The notes below the pieces were generated by a model. That model ran no database searches. It was not told where the DNA came from and was given only the letters and a program-made list of their open reading frames with translations. The position numbers were made by a program, and so were the translations under genes. This document shows positions 9,031-16,946 of a DNA stretch of 64,000 bases, one piece after another. The first letter of the stretch is position 1. Every line of letters starts with the position of its first letter. The stretch is from Planctomycetota bacterium (GTDB taxonomy: Bacteria > Planctomycetota > Planctomycetia > JALXBF01): NCBI GenBank assembly GCA_026991575.1, contig JALXBF010000036.1, positions 1 through 64,000 of the forward strand, written 5' to 3'.

Positions 9031-11892
9031 ATGAACCACGCGATCCAAGGATGCACCACAGCCCGAAGCTCACAGCGCGACGGCTGGTTGAGCATCCGTG
9101 GTCTGCGCGTCCATAACCTACGCAACTTCGATCTTGATCTGCCTCTTCGCCGACTCATCCTGATCACGGGCGTCAGTGGTTCGGGCAAGAGCAGCCTGGC
9201 ATTCGACACGCTCTTCGCCGAAGGTCAGCGGCGGTACGTGGAGACGTTCTCCGCGTACACCCGTCAATTCCTGGAACGGATGGATCGGCCTGATGCCGAC
9301 GAGATCACCGGAGTGCCTCCCGCGATTGCAATCCGCCAGCGATTCCGGCGCCACACAGGCCGCTCCACGGTCGGAACGCTCACGGAGGCGGAGGACTATT
9401 TGCGACTGCTGTTTGCGAAACTGGCCAGGGTGTACTGCCTGGACTGCGGCATCCCCGTCCAGAGCTTTCAACCGGAGGCGGTGGTGGACGACCTGCGTCG
9501 CCTGCCGGAGGGCACGAGGGGGATGCTTGTGTTTCGTCGCGTGCGGCTGGGTGACGAGCGTTGGCCGGACGTGGTAACCTCGCTGCGGGAAGCAGGCTTT
9601 GTCCGCGTCATCGTCAACGGGCAGCTGTTCCGGCTGGACGACGCTGCGGTTCTCGAGGCACTGCCGGCGGCTGAGGCAGTGCAGGTGGTCGTGGATCGGT
9701 TCGTGGCCGGCCGTACCGAGGCGGCACGACTACGGGATTCGGTGGAGACGTGCTATGCCGAAGGTGGTGGTGAGCTAGCGGTCTGGTTCCGTTCCTCAGC
9801 CTCGGTGCCACCGTCCGACGGGGTCGGCGTCGCGGAAGCAACCCTGAATGGCGAACGCTGGCAAGTTTGGCGCTACGGTGCACAGTGGCGATGTCATCAG
9901 TGTGGCCGCGAGTACCCGGCGCCAGACCATCGGCTGTTCAGCTCGAACAGCTCTGTCGGAGCCTGTCCCACCTGTCGGGGTTTCGGCGACGTGATCGATC
10001 TGGATGAAAGCAAGGTGGTCCCGGACCCGCGGAAGTCGATCGAAGAAGGGGCCATTGTCCCGTGGACCATGCCGGTCGGGCACAAGAACTTCGTGCAGTT
10101 CCTGCGAGTGGCACGGAACCGCGTACCGTTGGACGTACCCTATGCTGAGCTCTCCGACGAGGCGCGACGCATCATCTGGGACGGCATCCCGTCCAGCCGG
10201 TACCGCGGTCTGCGGAGCTTCTTCCGGCGGCTTGAGTCGGAGCGGTACAAGGTGCATGTGCGTGTGTTCCTGGCCCGCTTTCGCGGCTACCGGCGTTGCC
10301 CGGACTGCGACGGCAAGCGGCTGCGGCCCGAGGCGCTAGCAGCGCGGTTGGGGGGAAAGAACTTCGCCGAGCTGTTGGCAATGCGCGTAGACGAGCTCGT
10401 TGCGTTCCTTCATGAGCAGACGTTTGACGAGCGCGTCCGGCCCGTGGTACGGAGCGTGTTGCCGCAGGTGATGCGTCGGTTGAGACTGCTGCAGGACGTC
10501 GGACTGGGCTATCTGACCCTGGACCGCCCGACGCGGACATTGTCCACCGGTGAGGTGCATCGGGTTGCTCTGACCCGAGCACTCGGCTCCGGACTGGTCA
10601 ACACGATGTATGTGCTGGACGAACCGTCCGTCGGGTTGCACGAACGGGATACCGAACGGTTGTTGCGCGTCGTCCGGGGCCTGTGTGATGAAGGCAACAC
10701 GGTGGTGGTCGTGGAACATGACCTCAAGTTCCTCTCGATCGCAGATCACGTGGTCGATCTCGGACCAGGCGGGGGCATCCACGGCGGCAGGGTCATCTAT
10801 AGCGGTCCCCCGGAGGGGTTGGCCAAGGCGGAGGGGTCGTTGACCGGAGACTTTGTGGCCGGTCGTAAGCGGATCTGGCCGCCAAAGCAACGCCAGCAGC
10901 CGACTGACTGGCTCGTGCTCCGCGGCGCCAGGGGTCATAACCTGAAGAACATCACGGTCGCGTTCCCGCTGGGTGTGCTGTGCGTGGTGACGGGGGTGAG
11001 CGGTTCGGGGAAGAGTTCCCTGGTGCTGGAAACGCTCTGTCCGGCCCTGGCGGCGGAGCTGGGGGAGGCTCAAAAGAGGCCGCTGCCGTACGACGCACTG
11101 GAGGGGGGAGAGGAGTTGGAGAAGCTGGTTCTGGTGGACCAGAATATCGCGAAAACCCGGCGCTCCAACCCGGCGACCTACATCGGTGTCTTCGACGCGA
11201 TCCGGGAGCTGTTTGCCGCCACGCCGGAAGCTTCCATTCGGGGCTACGAGGCGAGCTGCTTCAGCTATAACTCCCCCGCGGGCCGCTGTCCCGCGTGTGA
11301 CGGACTGGGACGGCAGGTGATCGACATGCAGTTCCTGGCCGACATCGTGATGACCTGTCCAGAGTGCGACGGGTCACGGTACAAACCGGACATCCTGCAA
11401 GTTCGCTTTCGGGGCAAGTCGATCGCGGACGTGTTGAACATGAGCGTGCAGGAAGCGCTCCGCTTCTTTGCGGGCTACGACCAGGTGGTTACCGGGCTGG
11501 AAACGCTGGTGCACGTCGGTCTTGAATACCTGACCCTGGGTCAACCGTGTGATACGCTCTCTGGTGGCGAGCTACAGCGGCTGCGGCTGGCCACGTTCCT
11601 GGCGCGGCATCGCCGTCGGCCGACGTTGTTCGTGTTCGACGAGCCCACCAACGGCCTGCACCTGGCCGACCTCCGCCGGCTACTGGCATGCCTTCGGCGT
11701 TTGGTGGAACAAGGCCACAGTGTGATTGTCATTGAGCACAATATGGAACTGATCAAGTGTGCCGATTGGGTGATTGACCTCGGGCCTGAGGCGGCCGAGG
11801 CAGGTGGCCAGGTGGTGGCAAGCGGACCACCGGAGGAGATCGCACGCTGTGAGCAGTCCATCACGGGGCGCTATTTGCGGCAGCACTTGTAG
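9031..11892 (+). CDS. uvrA: Excinuclease ABC subunit A-like protein with altered first signature motif
   Basis: 953 residues from ATG 9031, close to the usual UvrA length of about 940; the frame is open further upstream but that part overlaps murD. UvrA dimers find helix-distorting DNA lesions and load UvrB. Two ABC modules are present: Walker A GVSGSGKSS near residues 47 and 654, with VLDEPSVGLHERD and VFDEPTNGLH as Walker B regions. Zinc-binding CxxC pairs occur around residues 288-315 and 753-780, and a UvrB-binding-type insert lies at about 140-270. The second signature is canonical (LSGGELQR), but the first reads LSTGEVHR rather than LSGGEAQR, and the early segment FRRHTGRSTVGTLTE replaces the usual more basic version. 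It may be the repair UvrA or a diverged paralogue. Confidence 0.88.
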   Translation: MNHAIQGCTTARSSQRDGWLSIRGLRVHNLRNFDLDLPLRRLILITGVSGSGKSSLAFDTLFAEGQRRYVETFSAYTRQFLERMDRPDADEITGVPPAIAIRQRFRRHTGRSTVGTLTEAEDYLRLLFAKLARVYCLDCGIPVQSFQPEAVVDDLRRLPEGTRGMLVFRRVRLGDERWPDVVTSLREAGFVRVIVNGQLFRLDDAAVLEALPAAEAVQVVVDRFVAGRTEAARLRDSVETCYAEGGGELAVWFRSSASVPPSDGVGVAEATLNGERWQVWRYGAQWRCHQCGREYPAPDHRLFSSNSSVGACPTCRGFGDVIDLDESKVVPDPRKSIEEGAIVPWTMPVGHKNFVQFLRVARNRVPLDVPYAELSDEARRIIWDGIPSSRYRGLRSFFRRLESERYKVHVRVFLARFRGYRRCPDCDGKRLRPEALAARLGGKNFAELLAMRVDELVAFLHEQTFDERVRPVVRSVLPQVMRRLRLLQDVGLGYLTLDRPTRTLSTGEVHRVALTRALGSGLVNTMYVLDEPSVGLHERDTERLLRVVRGLCDEGNTVVVVEHDLKFLSIADHVVDLGPGGGIHGGRVIYSGPPEGLAKAEGSLTGDFVAGRKRIWPPKQRQQPTDWLVLRGARGHNLKNITVAFPLGVLCVVTGVSGSGKSSLVLETLCPALAAELGEAQKRPLPYDALEGGEELEKLVLVDQNIAKTRRSNPATYIGVFDAIRELFAATPEASIRGYEASCFSYNSPAGRCPACDGLGRQVIDMQFLADIVMTCPECDGSRYKPDILQVRFRGKSIADVLNMSVQEALRFFAGYDQVVTGLETLVHVGLEYLTLGQPCDTLSGGELQRLRLATFLARHRRRPTLFVFDEPTNGLHLADLRRLLACLRRLVEQGHSVIVIEHNMELIKCADWVIDLGPEAAEAGGQVVASGPPEEIARCEQSITGRYLRQHL

Positions 11893-12288
11893 GCGGGCCG
11901 GATCGATCGCGTCATGCCTGCTGCGCCGCCTGCAACGCTTGCGTCAACCACCGTCGGCCGGGCAGCGCTACATCGCCTGGCCCGCGCCGCCGATAACCGT
12001 AGACGGACGCCTGGGCGGCTGCCCCCCGGTTCGTACGCACTGGCTGTATCGCCTGGTGCGAAGTTGCCGGCGGTTGTGAAAATGGGACAACTGAAAAGGA
12101 CAAGACCTCTAGGAAGATATGGTAAAATTGGGTGGCAGCAGCAACAGGACTCGGTGGGATGGGATGGCCGATCGTGCGAGGTGGCGGACATCAACGGCTA
12201 GGCCGCGGGCTGCTCGGCCCTGGCGCCACGCCGGGCGCTGCCGTTAGGTCGCCGAGGCCCGGGCTACAAACTGGAAGGAGCCCCAGAC
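11893..12288. other. Intergenic region upstream of csrA
   Basis: About 395 bases between uvrA and csrA on the same strand. The first half is GC-rich with no recognised element. An AT-richer patch at about 12075-12130 includes TAAAAT at 12123-12128, which could be a -10 element for csrA, but no convincing -35 is seen. A 42-codon frame starting at ATG 12119 behind AGGAAG is Arg/Trp-rich and unlikely to be real. Confidence 0.35.
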
Positions 12289-12591
12289 ATGCTGGTGCTA
12301 TCGCGACACAGAGACGAAAAGATCATCATCGGCGATAACATCATCGTCACCGTGGTCGACATCCGCAGAGACCGCGTCCGGTTGGGCATCACCGCGCCAG
12401 CCCACATCCCCGTGCATCGCGAAGAGGTCTACGAAGCCATCCAGCGGGAACAGCGTGAAGCAGCACGGCGGCGCAAGAAGGAAGCAGAAGAGGCCGGTGC
12501 TGAGAGCACGGGCGAGGCCGAGCAGGCTGCCGAGACCGAGCCGGCCGGCGATCAGGAACAAAGCGACCAGCAACAGCAAGAGAGTTCCTGA
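12289..12591 (+). CDS. csrA: Carbon storage regulator CsrA with acidic/Gln-rich tail
   Basis: 100 residues. CsrA/RsmA is a homodimeric RNA-binding protein that represses or activates translation by binding GGA motifs in mRNA leaders. The conserved core (about 1-60) begins MLVLSRHRDEKIIIGD and contains VRLGITAPAHIPVHREEV, which carries the RNA-binding Arg of the family. The remaining 40 residues are a Glu/Ala/Gln-rich extension not present in the 61-residue E. coli protein. GGAAGGAG lies 8 bases before the ATG. The gene appears monocistronic: a long upstream gap and a strong hairpin at 12657-12681 bound it. Start and identity are secure. Confidence 0.96.
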   Translation: MLVLSRHRDEKIIIGDNIIVTVVDIRRDRVRLGITAPAHIPVHREEVYEAIQREQREAARRRKKEAEEAGAESTGEAEQAAETEPAGDQEQSDQQQQESS

Positions 12592-12656
12592 GCCCGCACC
12601 GGCCGTCCGCTCTGACGCCGCCTCGGTCATCAAGTAGCCACGTATTCACACCCACC

Positions 12657-12690
12657 ACGGCCAGGGCACTGCCCTGGCCGTTCGAGGTTT
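12657..12690 (+). terminator. Strong hairpin downstream of csrA, probable terminator
   Basis: A perfect 11-bp inverted repeat pairs 12657-12667 (ACGGCCAGGGC) with 12671-12681 (GCCCTGGCCGT) around a 3-base loop, followed by TCGAGGTTT. The stem is very stable, but the T tract is short and delayed, so termination efficiency is uncertain. It lies 65 bases after the csrA stop and could also act for the convergent rpoN transcript. Confidence 0.6.
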
Positions 12691-12843
12691 CAGCAACCGG
12701 ACACTCTTGCAACCCAGTCACACCGGGAACACCACCCCAAACTGGCGCGCGTACACGCCGGCGCTACTGAGGGCGCTCGATATGAGCGACCGGTCCATCA
12801 TCGCCACGGTAGGCACGCAAGAGTGGTGTCTGTGAGCTTCACT

Positions 12844-14316
12844 TCAGTACTGCCGGCGGAGCCGCGAACTGGGAATGCCCAGCGCTTTGCGGTACTTGGT
12901 CACCGTGCGCCGGGCGATGTGGATGCCCTCTTCTTCTAGCTTCGCCTTGATCTGGTCGTCGTTCAGTGGATTCTTCTTGTCCTCGTTCTCGATGATCTCG
13001 AGTAGCTTCCGCTTGATGACCTCAAAGGCCACCTCCTCCCCGCTGTCGGTCACCGTGCCGCTGCCAAAGAACCGCTTCAGCGGCAGGATCCCCTGCGGCG
13101 TCTGAATCCACTTCTCGTCGACTGCTCGGCTGACCGTCGTGACGTGCACGCCGACCTTCTCGGCGATGTCTTGCATCTTCAGCGGGTGCAGATACTCAGG
13201 GCCTTTGTCCAGGAAGTCCTTCTGGTAGTCCACGATTGCCTGAGCCACTTTACGCAGCGTGTTCTTGCGCTGCTGAATGGAGTCGATTAGCCAGCGTGCC
13301 GACTGGATCTTCCGCTGGATGAACTGCTTGGTACGTTCGTCCAGGTTCGGGTCCCGCAACAACCGTTGATACCGCCTGCTGATGGCAAGCTGCGGCGTGT
13401 GGTCATCGTGTAGCCGGACGACGTAGTTACCCTCCTCGTCTTTCTCCACAATCACGTCCGGTACGACGTAGGGCGCCTCTTCCGGCGTGAACTGTGCACC
13501 CGGGTGGGGGGTCAGGTGCTGCAGCGTCTTGAGCGCTTCCTTGATCTCTTCGATCGGAATCCCGCTCTTGCGTTCGATCTGCGGCAGCCGGTTCTGTTCG
13601 AGGTCGTCCAGGTAGTGCTCAAGGAGGATCTTGAGCGTCTTGTAGTGGGGCATTTCGGGCCGCAGTTGCAACAGCAGGCATTCTTGGAGCGATCGGGCGC
13701 CCACGCCCGGTGGATCCAGCCGCTGGACGAGACGCAGCGCCTCTTCGAGCTCCTCGACGGTTGTCTCCTCTGGCGCGTTCGGCACCAGCTCCGCCAGCGG
13801 CACCCGCAAGTAGCCATCGTCGTCGAGGTTGTAGATCAAGTACCGGGCAAGCGACTTGAGCCGTTCGGGGGCATCGAGGAACGCGAGCTGGTGATCGAGG
13901 TACTCCTGGAGGGTTTCCGGCCGGGAGGGCATGTTCTGCATCGCGTCATGCTTACGTTCGCCTGCTTCCTCGATCGCCCCGCGTGAGATGGTCGGCCGGT
14001 AGTCGTCGTCCTCTTCTGGCCAGCCCTCATCGGTTAGTTTGGCCAGCATGTCGAGTTGCTCTTCGGAAAGCTCTTCTTCGCCACCGCCGGAGTCGGCGTC
14101 CTCGGGCAATCCGGTCAGTTCCTCGGCTGTGGCCGGCTCATCGACGCCGAATTCCGGGTCCACGAGGGCCGGGTTCTCGTCCAGCTCCTGAGCGATCCGC
14201 TCCTGCAGGGCCATGATCGGCAGCTGCAGGATTTCCATGGACTGGATCATCTTCGGCGCCAATTTCAGGCGCATCTCTTGTCGCAGGTGAGGTGATTGTT
14301 CTAGACGCATTGTCAT
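12844..14316 (-). CDS. rpoN: RNA polymerase sigma-54 factor
   Basis: 490 residues from ATG 14316 (or 488 from 14310). Sigma-54 directs RNA polymerase to -24/-12 promoters and needs AAA+ enhancer-binding activators. Region I is clear at the N-terminus: MRLEQSPHLRQEMRLKLAPK and MIQSMEILQLP with its Gln/Leu-rich helix. An acidic region II (about 55-115) follows, then the core-binding domain and the HTH. The RpoN box near the C-terminus reads ARRTVTKYRKALGI, a conservative variant of ARRTVAKYRE. The gene is transcribed toward csrA and away from the SRP RNA gene. No sigma-54 activator gene is recognised in this window. Confidence 0.95.
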   Translation of the reverse strand: MTMRLEQSPHLRQEMRLKLAPKMIQSMEILQLPIMALQERIAQELDENPALVDPEFGVDEPATAEELTGLPEDADSGGGEEELSEEQLDMLAKLTDEGWPEEDDDYRPTISRGAIEEAGERKHDAMQNMPSRPETLQEYLDHQLAFLDAPERLKSLARYLIYNLDDDGYLRVPLAELVPNAPEETTVEELEEALRLVQRLDPPGVGARSLQECLLLQLRPEMPHYKTLKILLEHYLDDLEQNRLPQIERKSGIPIEEIKEALKTLQHLTPHPGAQFTPEEAPYVVPDVIVEKDEEGNYVVRLHDDHTPQLAISRRYQRLLRDPNLDERTKQFIQRKIQSARWLIDSIQQRKNTLRKVAQAIVDYQKDFLDKGPEYLHPLKMQDIAEKVGVHVTTVSRAVDEKWIQTPQGILPLKRFFGSGTVTDSGEEVAFEVIKRKLLEIIENEDKKNPLNDDQIKAKLEEEGIHIARRTVTKYRKALGIPSSRLRRQY

Positions 14317-14498
14317 GCCTCGGTCACGTGTTCGTCCCGGCCACGCATGCACCTATGCGCGCTGCGCCCGGTCCTGCGCCTGCCCTCATGGTGTGGCGGT
14401 CTGTTCAATTCTAGCGTGCTTCATTGCGCTGCGCCCGGCGATCGATCCTGGCGTCCGTCGCAGTGTCGTGCCCGCCTTGCCCCCGGGTGCCGCACCTC

Positions 14499-14528
14499 TT
14501 GTCCCATTAAGCCGTCGCACCGTATCCT
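14499..14528 (+). promoter_or_regulatory. Sigma-70-type promoter for the SRP RNA
   Basis: TTGTCC at 14499-14504 and TATCCT at 14523-14528 are separated by 18 bases. Transcription would then begin near 14535, which matches the 5' arm of the predicted SRP RNA. The agreement with the RNA boundary supports the call; the match to consensus is moderate. Confidence 0.5.
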
Positions 14529-14532
14529 TAGC

Positions 14533-14767
14533 TGGCAGGCCGCGCTAGGCGGGGAGCTAGCGGTTCCCTGTACCGGCAACCCGCTACAGCCGGGCTGAAT
14601 TCCGGCTCCGAGGGGTTTCGAAGCCGTGCGCCGGCCTGGTAAGGAGCGATGACGGAGGGGACCCGCGCAAAGGGGGCCTGTGAACCGGGTCAGGTGGGGA
14701 ACCAAGCAGCCCTAAGCAGCGTACCCCTTGTGCTGCGGGCCAACCTCTCCCGAGCCACCTGCCAGGC
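14533..14767 (+). ncRNA. ffs: Signal recognition particle RNA, large bacterial type with Alu domain
   Basis: The SRP RNA scaffolds Ffh and targets nascent membrane proteins to FtsY. The S-domain hallmark is at 14687-14712: GGGTCAGG, a GGAA tetraloop at 14698-14701 closed by GG/CC, then AAGCAGCCC. The 5' half carries the Alu-type domain of large bacterial SRP RNAs: GGGGAGCTAGCGG at 14551-14563, CCCTGTACC, then CCGCTACAGCCGGGCTGAAT at 14581-14600. The ends pair: CTGGCAGG at 14532-14539 with CCTGCCAG at 14758-14765, giving about 235 nt, near the Bacillus size rather than the 114-nt E. coli 4.5S form. It lies directly upstream of dnaX-ybaB-recR, the same order as in Bacillus subtilis. Ends are estimated to within several bases. 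Confidence 0.92.
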
Positions 14768-14845
14768 CGTGCCGCGACGAGAACCTCGACGAGCCGGTGC
14801 GCGGCCTGCCTTTTCCGTTGAGCAACTCCAGATGGCAGGCCAGCC

Positions 14846-16558
14846 ATGGCGCGCAAACGGGGCAACCATTCAACCGCACCGCAACAACCCGCCCACGGCT
14901 ACACCGTTCTGGCCCGCCGCTACCGGCCTCAGCGGTTCGACGAGGTGGTCGGCCAGCAGGCAATCGCTCAGGCCCTCCAAGGCGCCATTCGCGCAGGCCG
15001 CGTTGGGCACGCTTACCTGTTCGCCGGCCCACGCGGTGTCGGCAAAACCACCATGGCCCGTATCTTCGCCCGCGCACTCAACTGCGCCACAGGCCCCACG
15101 ACCGAACCCTGCGGCCGCTGCGATAGCTGCCGGGCAATCGCCACGGGCGAAGACATCGACGTGCTCGAAATCGACGGCGCGTCGAACCGCGGTATCGACG
15201 AAGTGCGCGAGTTGCGTCAGAACGCCTACTACCGGCCAAGCCGCTCCCGGTACAAGATCTACATCATCGACGAAGTCCACATGCTCACACGTGAGGCGTT
15301 CAACGCCCTGCTAAAGATCCTGGAAGAGCCCCCGGCGCACGTAAAGTTCATCTTTGCTACGACTGACCCCCAGAAGATTCCCCCCACGATCCTGTCGCGC
15401 TGCCAGCGGTACGACTTCTCCGGCATCCCGCCCGACCAGATGCGGTCCAAGCTGGCCGAGATCCTCAAGCAGGAGCAGGTTACTGTCACGGACACCGCCC
15501 TGGAGCTGGTCATTCGCCGAGCCGCCGGTTCCATGCGCGACGCGCTCTCGCTCCTGGACCAGCTGCTTTCGTTTGGCGGCAAGAAGATCGATGAGAAGCT
15601 TGTGCACAGCCTACTGGGCACGCTTCCCGAGGATCGGCTAGCGAAACTGGTCGATGACATCGCGCGCCGCGATGGTCGCGCCCTGCTGGAAGCGCTCGAT
15701 GAAATCGAACAACAAGGCGTTCGCCCGGAGGAACTGATCAGCCAGCTTCTGGAGTACTTCCGCGATCTGGCCGCCATCAAAGTAGCCGGACCCGACGCGC
15801 CGCTGGCCTACCTGAGCCCGTCGCTGAGAAGCACTCTGGTGCAGCAGGCGGAACGGTTCGGGCTGGAGAACGTGCTGGCCGCCGGGGACATCCTCATCGA
15901 AGCCCGCGCCCGCCTGCGAACCAGCCAGCTAGGCCGCACCGTCACCGAACTGGCCCTCCTGCGACTGGCCACCCTAGAAGACCTCCGCAAGCTCGCCTCG
16001 CTGGTCACTGCGCTGGAAGCCGGCGAGCTATCCAGCCACACGCCAAGGCCGGCTTCGCCGCCCGAGCCGGCAGCGCCGGCACCGACCGGCACGGCCTCAA
16101 CCAGCCCGGGCGGCATAAAAAAAAACGTTAGCCTGAGTCCGACTGCCGAGTCTCCCGCACCGCCGCCCGACACGCAGTGCGATCCTGGCACCAGCCCAGA
16201 CCCGCCCGGCGACTGGGAGACGCTTGTCGAAGATCTGCGCCAGGAGCTCTCCCCGTTGCTTGCTGTCGCCCTGGAGCAGTCGCGTGCTGAGTGGGGTAAC
16301 GGTCAGCTGCGCGTAACGCTGGGCGCCACAACGCTGACCGAGACACGGCTCCGTGAACTGGAGGAAGCCATCCAGGCCCGACTACCACGCGGCTGGCGTG
16401 TCCGTCTAGAGCTTGCGCCTCGCCGGCAGACAGCAAATGCCCAGGAAAACCTGCGGCAGGAAGCCGCCCGTGACCCGGCCGTGCGCGGCTTGCAGCAGCG
16501 CTTTGGCGCACGCATCATCAACGTGGAACCCAACGCCCATGGGCCGAGCTCAGGGTGA
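14846..16558 (+). CDS. dnaX: DNA polymerase III subunit tau (and probably gamma)
   Basis: 570 residues. The AAA+ clamp-loader motor loads the beta clamp at replication forks. Walker A GPRGVGKTT is at 61-69, the zinc module uses Cys80, 89, 92 and 95, and IIDEVHML is the Walker B/DExH region, followed by LLKILEEPP and the sensor-I/SRC region TTILSRCQRYDF. Residues to about 375 are the conserved motor and collar; a Pro/Ala/Ser-rich linker then leads to a C-terminal tau-type domain. At codons 424-427 there is a run of nine A residues where slippage would give a truncated product of about 428 residues. The ATG at 14846 has only a weak ribosome binding site, but conserved sequence (YTVLARRYRPQRF) starts at residue 19. 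It is followed closely by ybaB and recR. Confidence 0.96.
   Translation: MARKRGNHSTAPQQPAHGYTVLARRYRPQRFDEVVGQQAIAQALQGAIRAGRVGHAYLFAGPRGVGKTTMARIFARALNCATGPTTEPCGRCDSCRAIATGEDIDVLEIDGASNRGIDEVRELRQNAYYRPSRSRYKIYIIDEVHMLTREAFNALLKILEEPPAHVKFIFATTDPQKIPPTILSRCQRYDFSGIPPDQMRSKLAEILKQEQVTVTDTALELVIRRAAGSMRDALSLLDQLLSFGGKKIDEKLVHSLLGTLPEDRLAKLVDDIARRDGRALLEALDEIEQQGVRPEELISQLLEYFRDLAAIKVAGPDAPLAYLSPSLRSTLVQQAERFGLENVLAAGDILIEARARLRTSQLGRTVTELALLRLATLEDLRKLASLVTALEAGELSSHTPRPASPPEPAAPAPTGTASTSPGGIKKNVSLSPTAESPAPPPDTQCDPGTSPDPPGDWETLVEDLRQELSPLLAVALEQSRAEWGNGQLRVTLGATTLTETRLRELEEAIQARLPRGWRVRLELAPRRQTANAQENLRQEAARDPAVRGLQQRFGARIINVEPNAHGPSSG
16115..16134 (+). promoter_or_regulatory. A9 slippery site within dnaX, likely gamma-subunit generator
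   Basis: Nine consecutive A residues occupy 16117-16125 and are read in frame as ATA AAA AAA AAC (Ile424-Lys-Lys-Asn). A -1 shift, or one extra A in the mRNA, gives ...AAA CGT TAG, a stop after Arg. One missing A gives ...ACG TTA GCC TGA, also a quick stop. The site lies at the motor/linker boundary, as in E. coli (A AAA AAG ribosomal shift) and Thermus thermophilus (A9 transcriptional slippage). No strong stimulatory hairpin is obvious downstream, which favours the Thermus-type mechanism. Confidence 0.75.
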
Positions 16559-16583
16559 TCAGACCGCCCGGGGAGCAGTACCG

Positions 16584-16904
16584 ATGTTTGAGAAGCTGAA
16601 AGGCATGTTCGCGCAGCTCGGCCAGCTACAGAGTCTGCTTGGGCTTGCCGACCATCTGCGTGCTGAGTTGGCAGCCAAACGGCTGACGGCCGCCTCCGCC
16701 AGCGGAGCGGTCCGCATCGAAATCACGGGCGACGGTAAGGTACTGGGCGTGAGGATCGCTGAGGAGTTGGTGCAGCAGGCCGACCGCGACACGCTGGAGC
16801 GGGAGGTCTGTGAGGCGATCACGTCGCTTCTGTGCCAGCAGAAGGAACTGCTGCAGCAGACGATGATGGGGGCTGTGTCTCGGCTGATGGAAACCAGCCG
16901 CTAG
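16584..16904 (+). CDS. ybaB: YbaB/EbfC family nucleoid-associated protein
   Basis: 106 residues from ATG 16584, with GGGGAG about 8 bases upstream. YbaB/EbfC proteins are small dimeric DNA-binding proteins that coat the nucleoid, and the gene almost always lies between dnaX and recR, as here. The sequence has an N-terminal helix (MFEKLKGMFAQLGQLQSLL), the central strand pair with GAVRIEITGDGKVLGVRI, and a C-terminal helix. The 25-base gap after dnaX and 42-base gap before recR suggest one transcript. The usual family core V-x-V-x-x-x-G is present as VRIEITGDG. Length matches the family. Confidence 0.92.
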   Translation: MFEKLKGMFAQLGQLQSLLGLADHLRAELAAKRLTAASASGAVRIEITGDGKVLGVRIAEELVQQADRDTLEREVCEAITSLLCQQKELLQQTMMGAVSRLMETSR

Positions 16905-16946
16905 CCGGTTTGGCCCGGTGTCGGCAGCGTCAGTGGGACGCGCGCG

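Noticed and set aside
12119-12247. A 42-codon frame upstream of csrA with AGGAAG before ATG
   Set aside because: The translation is Arg/Trp-rich without homology I recognise; the AT-rich patch is better read as a promoter.
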